DNA of 35,979 bases, taken from NCBI GenBank assembly GCA_016930365.1, contig JAFGGY010000134.1:1-35979 (forward strand). Reading direction: 5' to 3'. Every line of letters begins with the position of its first letter. Positions within the stretch are counted from its first letter, which is position 1. Origin of the DNA: Prolixibacteraceae bacterium (GTDB lineage: Bacteria; Bacteroidota; Bacteroidia; Bacteroidales; Prolixibacteraceae). A model generated the notes under the pieces. It was not told the DNA's origin, did not search any database, and saw only the letters and a program-made list of their open reading frames with translations. The position numbers and the translations under genes are program-made. Positions 27,155-35,979 of the stretch are shown here, piece after piece.

Positions 27155-27730
27155 TTATTTTGAAATAAGTGAGATTACCGAACGAATTAATTTTCCACCT
27201 TCGGAATTAAGTTTAAAATTGAAGCCCGAAAGCTGCCATTTTTTCACAAACAAGCGCAGAGTTCCCATTACCATTATGGCCAAATGTTCGGAGGAAATAT
27301 CGTTTCGTATCTCTCCATGCTGAATCCCTTCTTCGATAACAGTTCCTAAAAAATGAATATTACGATTGATGATATCTGCTGTTTTTTGGGATAATTGCGG
27401 TTCGTTACGGAACAATTCTTCAGAGAAAATCACAGCCACTAACGACGGATTCTCGTTAAAGGCTGTAAAAAAAGCTGTAAACATTTTTTCGATTTTCGAT
27501 AAGCTTCCACTTTGTTTTTCAACATCATTCTTAATTTCGCCTAGCAAACTCCCAAACGAATCGAGTACAGCCACCAGTATTTCAACTTTATTTTCGTAAT
27601 GGCGATAAATAGCCGGTTCGCTAATTCCAATTTTTTTTGACAGGTTTTTAATGGTAAGCCCCTGAATTCCATTATCGTTAATCAGGTGTAAAGCTGTTTC
27701 TACTATTTCGATTTGCCGTGCTGTTTGCAT
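27155..27730 (-). CDS. TetR/AcrR-family transcriptional regulator
   Basis: ARQIEIVETALHLINDNGIQGLTIKNLSKKIGISEPAIYRHYENKVEILVAVLDSF. Confidence 0.93.
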   Translation of the reverse strand: MQTARQIEIVETALHLINDNGIQGLTIKNLSKKIGISEPAIYRHYENKVEILVAVLDSFGSLLGEIKNDVEKQSGSLSKIEKMFTAFFTAFNENPSLVAVIFSEELFRNEPQLSQKTADIINRNIHFLGTVIEEGIQHGEIRNDISSEHLAIMVMGTLRLFVKKWQLSGFNFKLNSEGGKLIRSVISLISK

Positions 27731-27753
27731 AACTTTTGGTAATTAATATGCGA

Positions 27754-27784
27754 CAAAGTTAGTTAATGTTTACTAACCTGCAAA
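27754..27784 (-). promoter_or_regulatory. Candidate tetR promoter with operator in the spacer
   Basis: Minus strand TTTG (27781-27784), 19-bp spacer, TAACTTTG (27754-27761); near-perfect palindrome GTTAGTTAATGTTTACTAAC (27758-27777) fills the spacer. Confidence 0.7.
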
Positions 27785-27831
27785 TATTTTGCCTCATTTA
27801 ATGCCCATTATCCTTATTTCATTAACTTTGG

Positions 27832-27863
27832 TTGGTGCATGCAAAATAGCTTCAGTACTTTTG
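27832..27863 (+). promoter_or_regulatory. Candidate promoter of the outer-membrane barrel gene
   Basis: TTG (27832-27834), 21-bp spacer, TACTTTTG (27856-27863), matching TAnnTTTG. Confidence 0.55.
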
Positions 27864-27888
27864 CAACCATGTATATTTATTTAAAAAA

Positions 27889-28536
27889 ATGAAGCATATA
27901 TCAATTTTTTTCACCCTACTGCTTACAACCTTTAGTCTTTCGGCACAAGAGTTTTATGGTGGATTATTGGCCGGATTTAATGGCAGCCAGATAAACCACG
28001 ACAACAATAGCGGCTACCACAAAATGGGGCTTGTTGGCGGCGCATGGATTCAGCGCGACCTTTCGACCAACTGGTACTGGGGCATGGAGCTAAAGGTGAA
28101 TCAGAAGGGAATGCGCATTAAACCCACCAAAGAAAACGGGCAGGCAAAATACGTGTATCGTCTGAACTATATCGATCTGCCTGTGTTAATTGGATATGGA
28201 TACGACCCTACATTCTCTTTTTTCGGTGGCCTTTCGTTTGCTTACCTTTTCAACAAACATGGAATCGACAATTTTGGTATCGATTCGTATGTTCAATACG
28301 ACAACATCAGCAATTGGGAACTAAGCATGTTTGCCGGAATCAAAGTTAACTTTAGAGAATTGATTAACCAACCATGGGCTGAGCGTCTTACGCTTGAAAC
28401 CCGCTTCCAGTACTCAGCTCTTTCGATTGATAAATATCACGATTTGTTTACCCGCTACAAAAGCAGTATTGGCAAATTCAACAATGTTATTTCATCGGCG
28501 CTCTACTACCGAATTGAATGGGATAACATCAACTAA
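27889..28536 (+). CDS. Outer-membrane beta-barrel protein (PorT-like)
   Basis: Signal peptide ending SAQ; EFYGGLLAGFNGSQINHDNNSGYHKMGLVGGAWIQRDLS...YIDLPVLIGYG. Confidence 0.85.
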   Translation: MKHISIFFTLLLTTFSLSAQEFYGGLLAGFNGSQINHDNNSGYHKMGLVGGAWIQRDLSTNWYWGMELKVNQKGMRIKPTKENGQAKYVYRLNYIDLPVLIGYGYDPTFSFFGGLSFAYLFNKHGIDNFGIDSYVQYDNISNWELSMFAGIKVNFRELINQPWAERLTLETRFQYSALSIDKYHDLFTRYKSSIGKFNNVISSALYYRIEWDNIN

Positions 28537-28571
28537 AACACTTAACATACAAAATAGTTAAACACAAGAAT

Positions 28572-30725
28572 ATGGCAAAAAAGAACAAGAATAGAAAAAA
28601 AATACAAAAAGCAACCGGTCTGAATAAAAAGCAAATAAAAAAATTTATTCTCGAATATTGCTACAACGACCCAAAACGTTTGTTCAACTACAAACAAGTT
28701 GCTGCACATCTGAACGTGAAAGACGATTCGACCCGGCAACTAATTAATATCGTATTGCAGGAATTAACCGAAAGTGGTTACCTGGTGCGCAAAGATCAGG
28801 GCAAATACCAGCTACAAGCCAAAACAGGCGATGTGATTGGCGTAATAGAAATGACTCAGCGTGGGTATGCTTTTCTTATTTCCGACGAGCTTGATGACGA
28901 TGTATTTATTGCCGGCCCTAACCTCAACAAAGCGCTCAACGGCGACAAAGTGCGGGTTTACCTCCATGCCAAACGCAAAAGGAAACAACCCGAAGGCGAA
29001 GTAATCGAAATCATCGAGCGTTCGAAAACCAACATTGTAGGCGTTATTTCAATGTCGAAAAATTTCGCGTTCCTGGTTCCGGCCGGGCGAAACAACTTCG
29101 ATATTTTCATTCCGAAAGAAAAGCTGAATGGCGCAAAAGATGGCCAGAAAGCCGTTGCAAAAATTACCGATTGGCCGGCAAAAGCGAAAAATCCTTTTGG
29201 CGAAATTATTGATGTACTGGGCGATGTTGGCGAAAACGACACCGAGATGCACGCTATTCTGGCCGAGTTCGATTTGCCCTATAAATTTCCTTCACGGGTA
29301 GAATCAGCGGCCAATAAAATACCAACCGAGATTACCAGCGAAGAAATTGAGAAACGACGCGACTTTCGGTCTATACCTACGTTCACCATCGACCCGGCCG
29401 ATGCGAAAGACTTCGACGATGCCTTGTCGGTACGCCAGCTTAAAAACGGCAACTGGGAAGTAGGCATCCACATTGCCGATGTAAGCCACTATGTAAAACC
29501 CGGCTCAATTATCGACCACGAGGCCGAAGAACGCGCCACTTCGGTTTACCTGGTTGACCGCGTGGTGCCTATGTTGCCCGAGGTACTGTCGAACGGGGTT
29601 TGCTCGCTGAGGCCCAACGAAGAAAAACTGTGCTTTTCGGCCGTTTTCGAGCTTGACGAAAACACCAACATTCAAAATCGCTGGTTTGGGCGTACCATTA
29701 TCAATTCCGACCGCAGGTTCGACTACCAGGAAGCACAAAATATTATCGAAACGGGCGAAGGCGACCTGAAAGATGAAATGCTTAAATTAAACGAATTGGC
29801 TCAAAAACTGAAAGACAATCGCTTTAAAAACGGCGCTATAGCTTTTGACCGGGTTGAAGTAAAATTTGAACTCGACGAAAAAGGTAAGCCGCTGGGGGTA
29901 TATTTCAAGGAAGCCAAAGAAGCAAACCACCTGGTTGAAGAGTTTATGCTACTGGCAAACAAAGAGGTAGCCTCTTTTATCGGGAAGCCAGAGGGACGAA
30001 AAAAGGCTCGTACATTTGTTTACCGTATTCATGATAAACCCGACCCCGAAAAACTGGAGTCGTTCAACAACTTCATCCATAAATTTGGATACGGAATTGA
30101 CATGAATTCGCCATCGAATCTTTCTCGCTCAATCAACAACCTGTTAAACAATGTAAAAGGCAAGAATGAAGAAAATGTTGTATCGACCTTGGCCGTAAGA
30201 GCCATGGCTAAGGCGTTGTATTCGACCCGAAACATTGGACACTACGGGCTGTCGTTCGATTTCTACACACACTTTACCTCACCAATTCGCCGCTACCCCG
30301 ACCTGATGGTTCACCGCTTACTGGCTCGTTATCTCGATGGTGGCCGCTCGGCAAATGCCGACGAGTTTGAAGAGAAGTGCCGCCATTCGTCGGGAATGGA
30401 ACAACGCGCAGTAAATGCCGAACGCACATCAATAAAATACAAACAGGTTGAATTTATGCAAGATAAAATTGGCAAAGTGTTCAACGGAGTGATATCGGGC
30501 GTTACCGACTGGGGCTTATTTGTTGAATTAACCGAGAACAAGTGCGAAGGGCTGGTTGCCATGCGCGAACTAACCGACGATTTTTACTATTTCGACGAGA
30601 AAAACTATTCCATAATTGGGATGCACAGCAATAAAACTTACCAGTTAGGTGCCGAAATAAAAGTAGAAGTTGTTCGAACCAATCTCGAAAAGAAACAAAT
30701 AGATTTCAAGCTTATTGATGAGTGA
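28572..30725 (+). CDS. rnr: Ribonuclease R
   Basis: RNB motifs FTIDPADAKDFDDALSVRQLKNGNWEVGIHIADVSHYVKPGS, YLVDRVVPMLPEVLSNGVCSLRPNEEKLCFS, HYGLSFDFYTHFTSPIRRYPDLMVHRLLARYL; C-terminal S1 (GVISGVTDWGLFVELTENKCEGLV). Confidence 0.97.
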   Translation: MAKKNKNRKKIQKATGLNKKQIKKFILEYCYNDPKRLFNYKQVAAHLNVKDDSTRQLINIVLQELTESGYLVRKDQGKYQLQAKTGDVIGVIEMTQRGYAFLISDELDDDVFIAGPNLNKALNGDKVRVYLHAKRKRKQPEGEVIEIIERSKTNIVGVISMSKNFAFLVPAGRNNFDIFIPKEKLNGAKDGQKAVAKITDWPAKAKNPFGEIIDVLGDVGENDTEMHAILAEFDLPYKFPSRVESAANKIPTEITSEEIEKRRDFRSIPTFTIDPADAKDFDDALSVRQLKNGNWEVGIHIADVSHYVKPGSIIDHEAEERATSVYLVDRVVPMLPEVLSNGVCSLRPNEEKLCFSAVFELDENTNIQNRWFGRTIINSDRRFDYQEAQNIIETGEGDLKDEMLKLNELAQKLKDNRFKNGAIAFDRVEVKFELDEKGKPLGVYFKEAKEANHLVEEFMLLANKEVASFIGKPEGRKKARTFVYRIHDKPDPEKLESFNNFIHKFGYGIDMNSPSNLSRSINNLLNNVKGKNEENVVSTLAVRAMAKALYSTRNIGHYGLSFDFYTHFTSPIRRYPDLMVHRLLARYLDGGRSANADEFEEKCRHSSGMEQRAVNAERTSIKYKQVEFMQDKIGKVFNGVISGVTDWGLFVELTENKCEGLVAMRELTDDFYYFDEKNYSIIGMHSNKTYQLGAEIKVEVVRTNLEKKQIDFKLIDE

Positions 30726-30772
30726 AAAAATGAAGAAATTTTGTATCCGACAAATGTGCTATTGTGCGCCGT

Positions 30773-31378
30773 TTAATCGCGGCGCATAATTCCATAACAC
30801 AGTATGCGTACAAAATTATCGACCGTTACTTCGAGGTTCAGGTTGTGTTTGGCTCCGGTTGTAAGAGGCATCTCAAGACCTTTCATTGCCGTAGTTATAC
30901 CAATAGCAGCCAAATTCAGATCCTCAATTTGAAATTTGTCTCTGCGTACGCCTTCAATCAAAATACGTTTAATCATACGTATTTCGTCTTTGGCATTCTT
31001 TTCTTTTACCTCTTCGATGAAACCAATGGCAGCGACATCATTTTCGAGAGCGTTGTATAAATTAGCCAGGCTGCGATAAGTAGTAAGTTTAGTCAGAATA
31101 TACTCACGAAGTTTTTCCTCCGGATCGAGTGATCGAAAAACAACTTTTTCGAGCGATTGCTTCAGGATATCTACTTCTTTAATGATAACTGCCTGAAACA
31201 AATCTTCTTTACTGCTAAAGTAGTAATACAACGAGCTTTTCCCTTTACGCACGGCGTTGGCAATGTCGTCAAGGGTAGTTTTCTTATAACCGTATCTACT
31301 AAAAATGTCCTGGGCAATTTCCAGGATTGCTTCCCGGTTCAGGTCTTTTTTGTTAATGCCATTATCGGTTGATCCCAT
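30773..31378 (-). CDS. TetR/AcrR-family transcriptional regulator
   Basis: NREAILEIAQDIFSRYGYKKTTLDDIANAVRKGKSSLYYYFSSKEDLFQAVI. Confidence 0.92.
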   Translation of the reverse strand: MGSTDNGINKKDLNREAILEIAQDIFSRYGYKKTTLDDIANAVRKGKSSLYYYFSSKEDLFQAVIIKEVDILKQSLEKVVFRSLDPEEKLREYILTKLTTYRSLANLYNALENDVAAIGFIEEVKEKNAKDEIRMIKRILIEGVRRDKFQIEDLNLAAIGITTAMKGLEMPLTTGAKHNLNLEVTVDNFVRILCYGIMRRD

Positions 31379-31416
31379 CTTATTCCGGTTTTCAGATTAA
31401 ATTCAGGCTTCAAATA

Positions 31417-31460
31417 TAAAAAAAAAAGATAGAGCGGTCTGTTTTGAACGGCTCTATCTT
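31417..31460 (-). terminator. Rho-independent terminator after efp
   Basis: AAGATAGAGC (31426-31435) / GCTCTATCTT (31451-31460), followed on the minus strand by a T-run. Confidence 0.85.
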
Positions 31461-31468
31461 CGTATTTT

Positions 31469-32038
31469 TTATCGTTTTACTCTTTCAGAATAGCTGTTAT
31501 CGCGCGTATCAACCTTAATAACATCGCCCGTATTGATAAAAATAGGCACCATTATTTCTGATCCGGTTTCAAGCGTAGCCGGCTTTAATGCTGTTGAAGT
31601 AGCCGTATTGCCTTTCTCTCCCGGTTCGGTGTAAGTTACTTCGAGTTCAACAAAAGGAGGCATTTCGAGGGTTAACGGTGTTTCGGTGTCGGCATGGAAG
31701 TTAATCTCAACCACATTCCCTTCTTTAAGCAAACCTGCATTATCCACTAAATCTTCCTGTAGCGATATCTGCTCAAATGTTTCGGTGTGCATAAAGTTGA
31801 AGCCCATATCGTCTTTATACAAATATTGATACGGGCGACGTTCGATTCGCACCGGCGTTATTTTAGCACCGGCGTTAAACGTGTTGTCTATTACCTTTCC
31901 GGTTTTGAGATTTTTGAGTTTGGTACGCACAAACGCTGCGCCCTTGCCCGGTTTTACATGCTGAAATTGCACAATGGAGTACAACTGGCCGTTGTATTCA
32001 ATGCACAATCCGTTTTTGATATCTGATGTATTTGCCAT
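31469..32038 (-). CDS. efp: Elongation factor P
   Basis: [57 protein letters not shown]...[47 protein letters not shown]. Confidence 0.98.
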   Translation of the reverse strand: MANTSDIKNGLCIEYNGQLYSIVQFQHVKPGKGAAFVRTKLKNLKTGKVIDNTFNAGAKITPVRIERRPYQYLYKDDMGFNFMHTETFEQISLQEDLVDNAGLLKEGNVVEINFHADTETPLTLEMPPFVELEVTYTEPGEKGNTATSTALKPATLETGSEIMVPIFINTGDVIKVDTRDNSYSERVKR

Positions 32039-32245
32039 GTTATAAATGAATTATGACTTTAAAAATTCTTTTAGCGCTGCAAAAATAAAAAAAATATACA
32101 GGAATGAAGCGATTTTTTCATTTTAGGCCATATGGTATAGTTAATTACAAGCTCAAGGCATATTAATTATGGCACAATATTTGGCTTGTTTGTAATTACA
32201 AATACTATTTTTATATCCCAATCGTTTTACTCAAAAATTAAGCTT

Positions 32246-32959
32246 ATGCGCGTTTTATTCACCATACTTACAACCCTGATTATCTTTACAGCTTACGCCC
32301 AGGATATCAGTGAGCAACTCAAATTTGACATTAAATTTGGGATGATAAAAGGAGGCGAAGTGTATTTTCAAACTTCGGACACCCTTTACTCCAACATACA
32401 GGCTAAAAATGCGCGTTTGTACGGTTTCACCACCGGATTTGCACACATGTTGTACAAAGTAAACGACTCGTTCGAAAGCATTATTGACAAAAGCAACCAC
32501 AATCCCATCAAATCGTTCAAAAACGTTAGCGAACAAAACTATCGATTCAACAACGAGGTTCACTACTATCATCACCTCGATTCGGCATGGAGTAAAGAAA
32601 CCGGTTGGCATCGTATTGAGCCCGGTGTAGCCGATGTTTCGGCACTTTTTTACAAACTGCGTTTCTCGGGTATTCTCGACTCTATCAGCCAGGGCGACAC
32701 CATCAGCCTGCCATTTTGGGACACCGGCGAATGGTATTTTGTTGAGATGATACACAACGGACTCGAAACCATTAAAACCAAATATGGCAAGCGCGAATGC
32801 ATCGTTCTCAAACCGCTTAACATCGAAGGAAAATTCTTCAGCAAAAAAGACCCCATGGAGGTATGGTTAACCAACGACTCGCAACGACTGCCGATGCTGA
32901 TGAAGTTAAACTTCAATATTGGTTCGGTAAAGTGCATTTTAGTCGATTCAAAGGTATAA
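32246..32959 (+). CDS. DUF3108-like periplasmic protein
   Basis: Signal peptide MRVLFTILTTLIIFTAYAQ; FDIKFGMIKGGEVYFQTSDTL...YGKRECIVLKPLNIEGKFFSKKDPMEVWLTNDSQRLPMLMKLNFNIGSVKCILV. ATG at 32246 preferred over track start 32186. Confidence 0.8.
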   Translation: MRVLFTILTTLIIFTAYAQDISEQLKFDIKFGMIKGGEVYFQTSDTLYSNIQAKNARLYGFTTGFAHMLYKVNDSFESIIDKSNHNPIKSFKNVSEQNYRFNNEVHYYHHLDSAWSKETGWHRIEPGVADVSALFYKLRFSGILDSISQGDTISLPFWDTGEWYFVEMIHNGLETIKTKYGKRECIVLKPLNIEGKFFSKKDPMEVWLTNDSQRLPMLMKLNFNIGSVKCILVDSKV

Positions 32960-32985
32960 TACAAACCCTTTCATTACCACCTGAC

Positions 32986-35241
32986 TTAAAACATCCAATT
33001 AAGCCTCAAACCCAGATTTCGTCCTGGATTTTTATAGCCAAGAGGTTTTAAAGTCGAAAGATGGTCGTAATACTGTTCATTAAACGCATTAGACAATGAC
33101 AACAGCACCGAAGCTTCGGAATTTTGCAATTTTATTACAGCGCCTGCTGCCACAGAAACAGTCGTCCACTGTGGTGTAGTTGTCTCGAATTGAGATGGCC
33201 GATTTTGAGCAAAAGCATACCTCACATTTGCCGAGAAATGTGCTTGCTTCAAAAATCCATATTTCTCTTTCATCAGTTTTACACCTACATTTATTTTATC
33301 GTGTGGAATAAAAGGCAAATAAGAACTCTCGTTTAACATGCCCCGTATGACAGATAGGTTGCCATTCATTTCAATCCAGCTTACAGGCCTGAATCGAAAC
33401 ATCACTTCACCACCCAGCAAACGGGCTTTGTTTTGCTGATATTGATACACCAATAATTCATTGTATATCATAGCCGTAGGCGATAGGTAAATGTAATTCG
33501 GGATAAAGTTATAAAAGGCGGCTACATCGGCCGAAAACGATGAATAATGATAGTGTATGCTTAGGTCGGCTTCGTAATTTCGCTGCGACAGCAATGATGT
33601 GTCTCCTTTCTCATAGCGGTTGCCATGTACTCCATCCTGTGTTAGTTCGGCCACATTCGGGGGGCGAAAAGCCGATGCCACATTAGCTCTAACCAGTACA
33701 TTTCGATTCATTTCGTACGTAGCACCAACCGAAATACTTGCATTGTGAAACACATAGTTCTCTTCGTGCATCACCTGCTCATGCGCCTCCCCTGGAACTT
33801 CGTCTTCGTGAGCAGGCTCTTCGTCGTGACTATGAATAGCTTTTCTCTGTTCCGGAATAAAAAGCGAATTCAAATCGTAGCGAGCACCGACCTGTAAACT
33901 CAGCCTGTCGGGCAAACGATACTGAAACAATCCCATAAAAGCATAAGCCTGCTCGTTATAATCGGGCAAAACACGCATAAGTCCATCGTAATTGGCATTG
34001 GACTTCAGTTGACTTTGAATACCCACTATTAAATCGTAGTATTTTGAGGTTGGCAACCATGTTTTAACTTCACCTCCAAAACTATTTAGTGCCATATTAA
34101 CTGCGTTATTCTCTGTTGTATTCAAAATACGATGATTCCGGTTGAATGAAAAGTTTGCATTCACTTTTGTATCTCTAAGATAGATGGTGTTTTTTGACAA
34201 CAAGACATGATTACTTAGATTCTGAAACCACACATCGGGTTCATATTTATTACTATTTACCAAACCTATGGACGCTGCATTTGTCATTCCTGCTAACAAA
34301 TGACTGTAATCGTAACTAAGTTTAAAAAAGCCCAATTCACTATTGCGAGCCAAAAAAGTTTTGACCGACTGCTGCCCGAATCGAGAATTCGGAACAAAAC
34401 GCCCCACTCCATCCTTGTAGTCGCGATTCGATTTTAAACTTCCACGCAAACCCCACGACACCTCCTGTGTACTTTGCTTAAGGCCCCCGTTAAGAGTTAG
34501 TCCGTTGCTCATCGAATAAACCGACACTGAAACATCACCGGATGTTTCGCCAACAGCAGCAGGATGTTCGGATAAAACATTGATCAAACCTCCTACAGCA
34601 TCGGATCCATAAAGTAACGAAGCGGGCCCTTTGATCACCTCAATCCTGTCGATCCCTGTTTCATCAATAACATAAGGATGATCTTCGGAAAATTGGTAAT
34701 TTTCGAGTTTAACACCATTACTTAATACAAGAAGATTTGAATTAGACAAACCCCGAATAACCGGTTTACCAATACCATTACCACGGCTAATTACATCAAC
34801 CCCGGGCAGTATCGCTGTAGCATCTAAAAAAGAAGGTGTTCCGATATTCTCTATTGCTGCAAGACTTATTGCTTCGATTTTTACAGCATTCTCGTGCTGC
34901 GATACAAAATTTGAAGCAGTTACAACCACTTCGGGTGCTTCAACCAAAACCGTCAATAAACCTATTGATAAAATTTCATTAGTAAGCAAACTCACAATTT
35001 TGGTTTCGTAGCCCACAAAAGAGATTTCGGCTCGCACATTTTTAGTTGGGATGGCTTCAAAAACAAACATCCCTCTATCGTCGGAAACCGTTGCTCTTTC
35101 TAATTCATGAATATAAATACTAGCACCAGGAAGCGGCTCCCCGGTATTTTTGTCGAAAACATATCCTTTTGCAACGCCGGCTGCAAAACCACTTAAGCCT
35201 TCAGCAGCAAGCAGTATGTAAAATACAATTCTTTTTAACAT
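32986..35241 (-). CDS. TonB-dependent outer-membrane receptor with His-rich extracellular loop (ZnuD-like)
   Basis: CarboxypepD_reg-like N-terminus (AKGYVFDKNTGEPLPGASIYIHELERATVSDDRGMFVFEAIP); plug (ATAILPGVDVISRGNGIGKPVIRGLSNSNLLVLSNGVKLENYQFSEDHPYVIDETGIDRIEVIKGPASLLYGSDAVGGLINV); His-rich segment HSHDEEPAHEDEVPGEAHEQVMHEE; barrel C-terminus. Confidence 0.9.
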   Translation of the reverse strand: MLKRIVFYILLAAEGLSGFAAGVAKGYVFDKNTGEPLPGASIYIHELERATVSDDRGMFVFEAIPTKNVRAEISFVGYETKIVSLLTNEILSIGLLTVLVEAPEVVVTASNFVSQHENAVKIEAISLAAIENIGTPSFLDATAILPGVDVISRGNGIGKPVIRGLSNSNLLVLSNGVKLENYQFSEDHPYVIDETGIDRIEVIKGPASLLYGSDAVGGLINVLSEHPAAVGETSGDVSVSVYSMSNGLTLNGGLKQSTQEVSWGLRGSLKSNRDYKDGVGRFVPNSRFGQQSVKTFLARNSELGFFKLSYDYSHLLAGMTNAASIGLVNSNKYEPDVWFQNLSNHVLLSKNTIYLRDTKVNANFSFNRNHRILNTTENNAVNMALNSFGGEVKTWLPTSKYYDLIVGIQSQLKSNANYDGLMRVLPDYNEQAYAFMGLFQYRLPDRLSLQVGARYDLNSLFIPEQRKAIHSHDEEPAHEDEVPGEAHEQVMHEENYVFHNASISVGATYEMNRNVLVRANVASAFRPPNVAELTQDGVHGNRYEKGDTSLLSQRNYEADLSIHYHYSSFSADVAAFYNFIPNYIYLSPTAMIYNELLVYQYQQNKARLLGGEVMFRFRPVSWIEMNGNLSVIRGMLNESSYLPFIPHDKINVGVKLMKEKYGFLKQAHFSANVRYAFAQNRPSQFETTTPQWTTVSVAAGAVIKLQNSEASVLLSLSNAFNEQYYDHLSTLKPLGYKNPGRNLGLRLNWMF

Positions 35242-35374
35242 TTCATTCTGTTTTAAAAAAATACAAAACACGCACATTACATATCACACCTTAATGAAAA
35301 CATGCAACGTACCACGAAAGAACAAGCACTAACTAGACGCTTAATTCTATCGACATAAAAAACAAAGTATTATT

Positions 35375-35761
35375 CTAAATCAGAAATGGAGGTGCACGCG
35401 GTGCATTCAGATTCTTTTTTTCAGAAGAACTAAAATTTGAAAGAAATACATACTGCCAGTCGGTAAAATGGGATATAATACCGGGGGCAATGACCGAGTT
35501 AACGGTTATGGCAAATGGAAATTCAAATTCGGCAATTGGGCAATGCTCCAATGAAGCTTCAAAGCGATAGACTGTATCGGGATTCACAAAAACCTGCACT
35601 GGGTGGCAACAATCATCAACCACATGCAAATGGCTGTTTAGGTGATGTGTTTTCACATGCAAAAATGAAAACACCATCGGATACACCAACAGCATGATTA
35701 GCATAAGTGCATTTATCTTACGATTTATATTGCTATTTGGTTTAAAATTCATAGCCAACAA
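35375..35761 (-). CDS. Small membrane-anchored or secreted His/Cys-rich protein, possible metal-binding partner of the TonB receptor
   Basis: One N-terminal hydrophobic helix; HVKTHHLNSHLHVVDDCCHPVQVF...LEHCPIAEFEF; C-terminal RAPP. Same strand, about 130 bp upstream of the receptor. Confidence 0.6.
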   Translation of the reverse strand: MLAMNFKPNSNINRKINALMLIMLLVYPMVFSFLHVKTHHLNSHLHVVDDCCHPVQVFVNPDTVYRFEASLEHCPIAEFEFPFAITVNSVIAPGIISHFTDWQYVFLSNFSSSEKKNLNAPRAPPFLI

Positions 35762-35901
35762 ACAACTGATATTCGAAACGGTTCAAAGCGCTTCTTTCCA
35801 ATCATAAAAAACAATGGTACAAAAGAAGAAAATGGCATTCATCAAAAACACGGAATCATAAAAAAACCTTAACATGAAATTGATCACAACTGATTAAAGA
35901 A

Positions 35902-35945
35902 TCCACCCTCTAAGAAGGTGGACTTGACAAGCCCCTATAAGGGGC
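35902..35945. repeat. Pair of hairpins at the window edge, similar in layout to those near 19.7-19.8 kb
   Basis: TCCACCctctaagaaGGTGGA (35902-35922) and GCCCCTataAGGGGC (35931-35945). Confidence 0.5.
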
Positions 35946-35979
35946 CAAAGTCGAGCTTCTGTTGCTCTTCGAGACGTTC
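35935..35979 (-). CDS. C-terminal fragment of an unidentified ORF continuing beyond the window
   Basis: Minus-strand frame ...ERLEEQQKLDFGPL* reads in from the edge; stop codon lies within the 35931-35945 hairpin. Confidence 0.35.
   Translation of the reverse strand, partial: ERLEEQQKLDFGPL

Noticed and set aside
30765-30786. Hairpin TGCGCCG-tttaatcg-CGGCGCA between rnr and tetR
   Set aside because: No T-run on either strand, and one arm encodes the TetR C-terminus; could be chance.
1-35979. CRISPR arrays, tRNA or rRNA genes
   Set aside because: No regularly spaced direct repeats with unique spacers and no recognisable cloverleaf or rRNA segments were seen by eye; tRNAscan-SE/Infernal would be needed for certainty.

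Overview
The window looks like Bacteroidetes chromosome: AT-rich, TAnnTTTG-type -7 promoter elements, NigD-like and LptC lipoproteins, and an apgM-type gene in the thr operon. It is mostly housekeeping. Order: TPR protein / lptC / CNNM-CorC / ppiD (+); NigD-like (+); thrC, apgM-like, acetolactate decarboxylase lipoprotein, thrA (AK-HSD), recA, bcp (-); TPR-SPOR protein, clpS, nfeD, floA, sodB (+); nudC (-); a hairpin-rich repeat island with a decayed AAA ATPase; ilvB-ilvN of the enterobacterial AHAS-I type (-); a sulfur-handling operon of ArsR-rhodanese, cysteine desulfurase, DsrE-like and SAM methyltransferase (-); AhpD-like (-); a TetR/cupin/HD operon (-); outer-membrane barrel and rnr (+); TetR and efp (-); DUF3108-like (+); and a ZnuD-like TonB receptor with a small His/Cys-rich protein (-). 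The strongest unannotated signal is a complete attenuator upstream of ilvB. It has a 26-aa Val/Leu-rich leader peptide (MNTFSANILFNVVTVVVVELLCVHRR), a 13-bp terminator stem, and mutually exclusive 1:2 / 2:3 / 3:4 pairings. Other signals: a terminator-like hairpin inside the lptC signal-peptide codons, inverted repeats placed on the ArsR and TetR promoters, a 7-bp tandem repeat after sodB, and REP-like hairpins. All calls come from reading the sequence; no searches were run.
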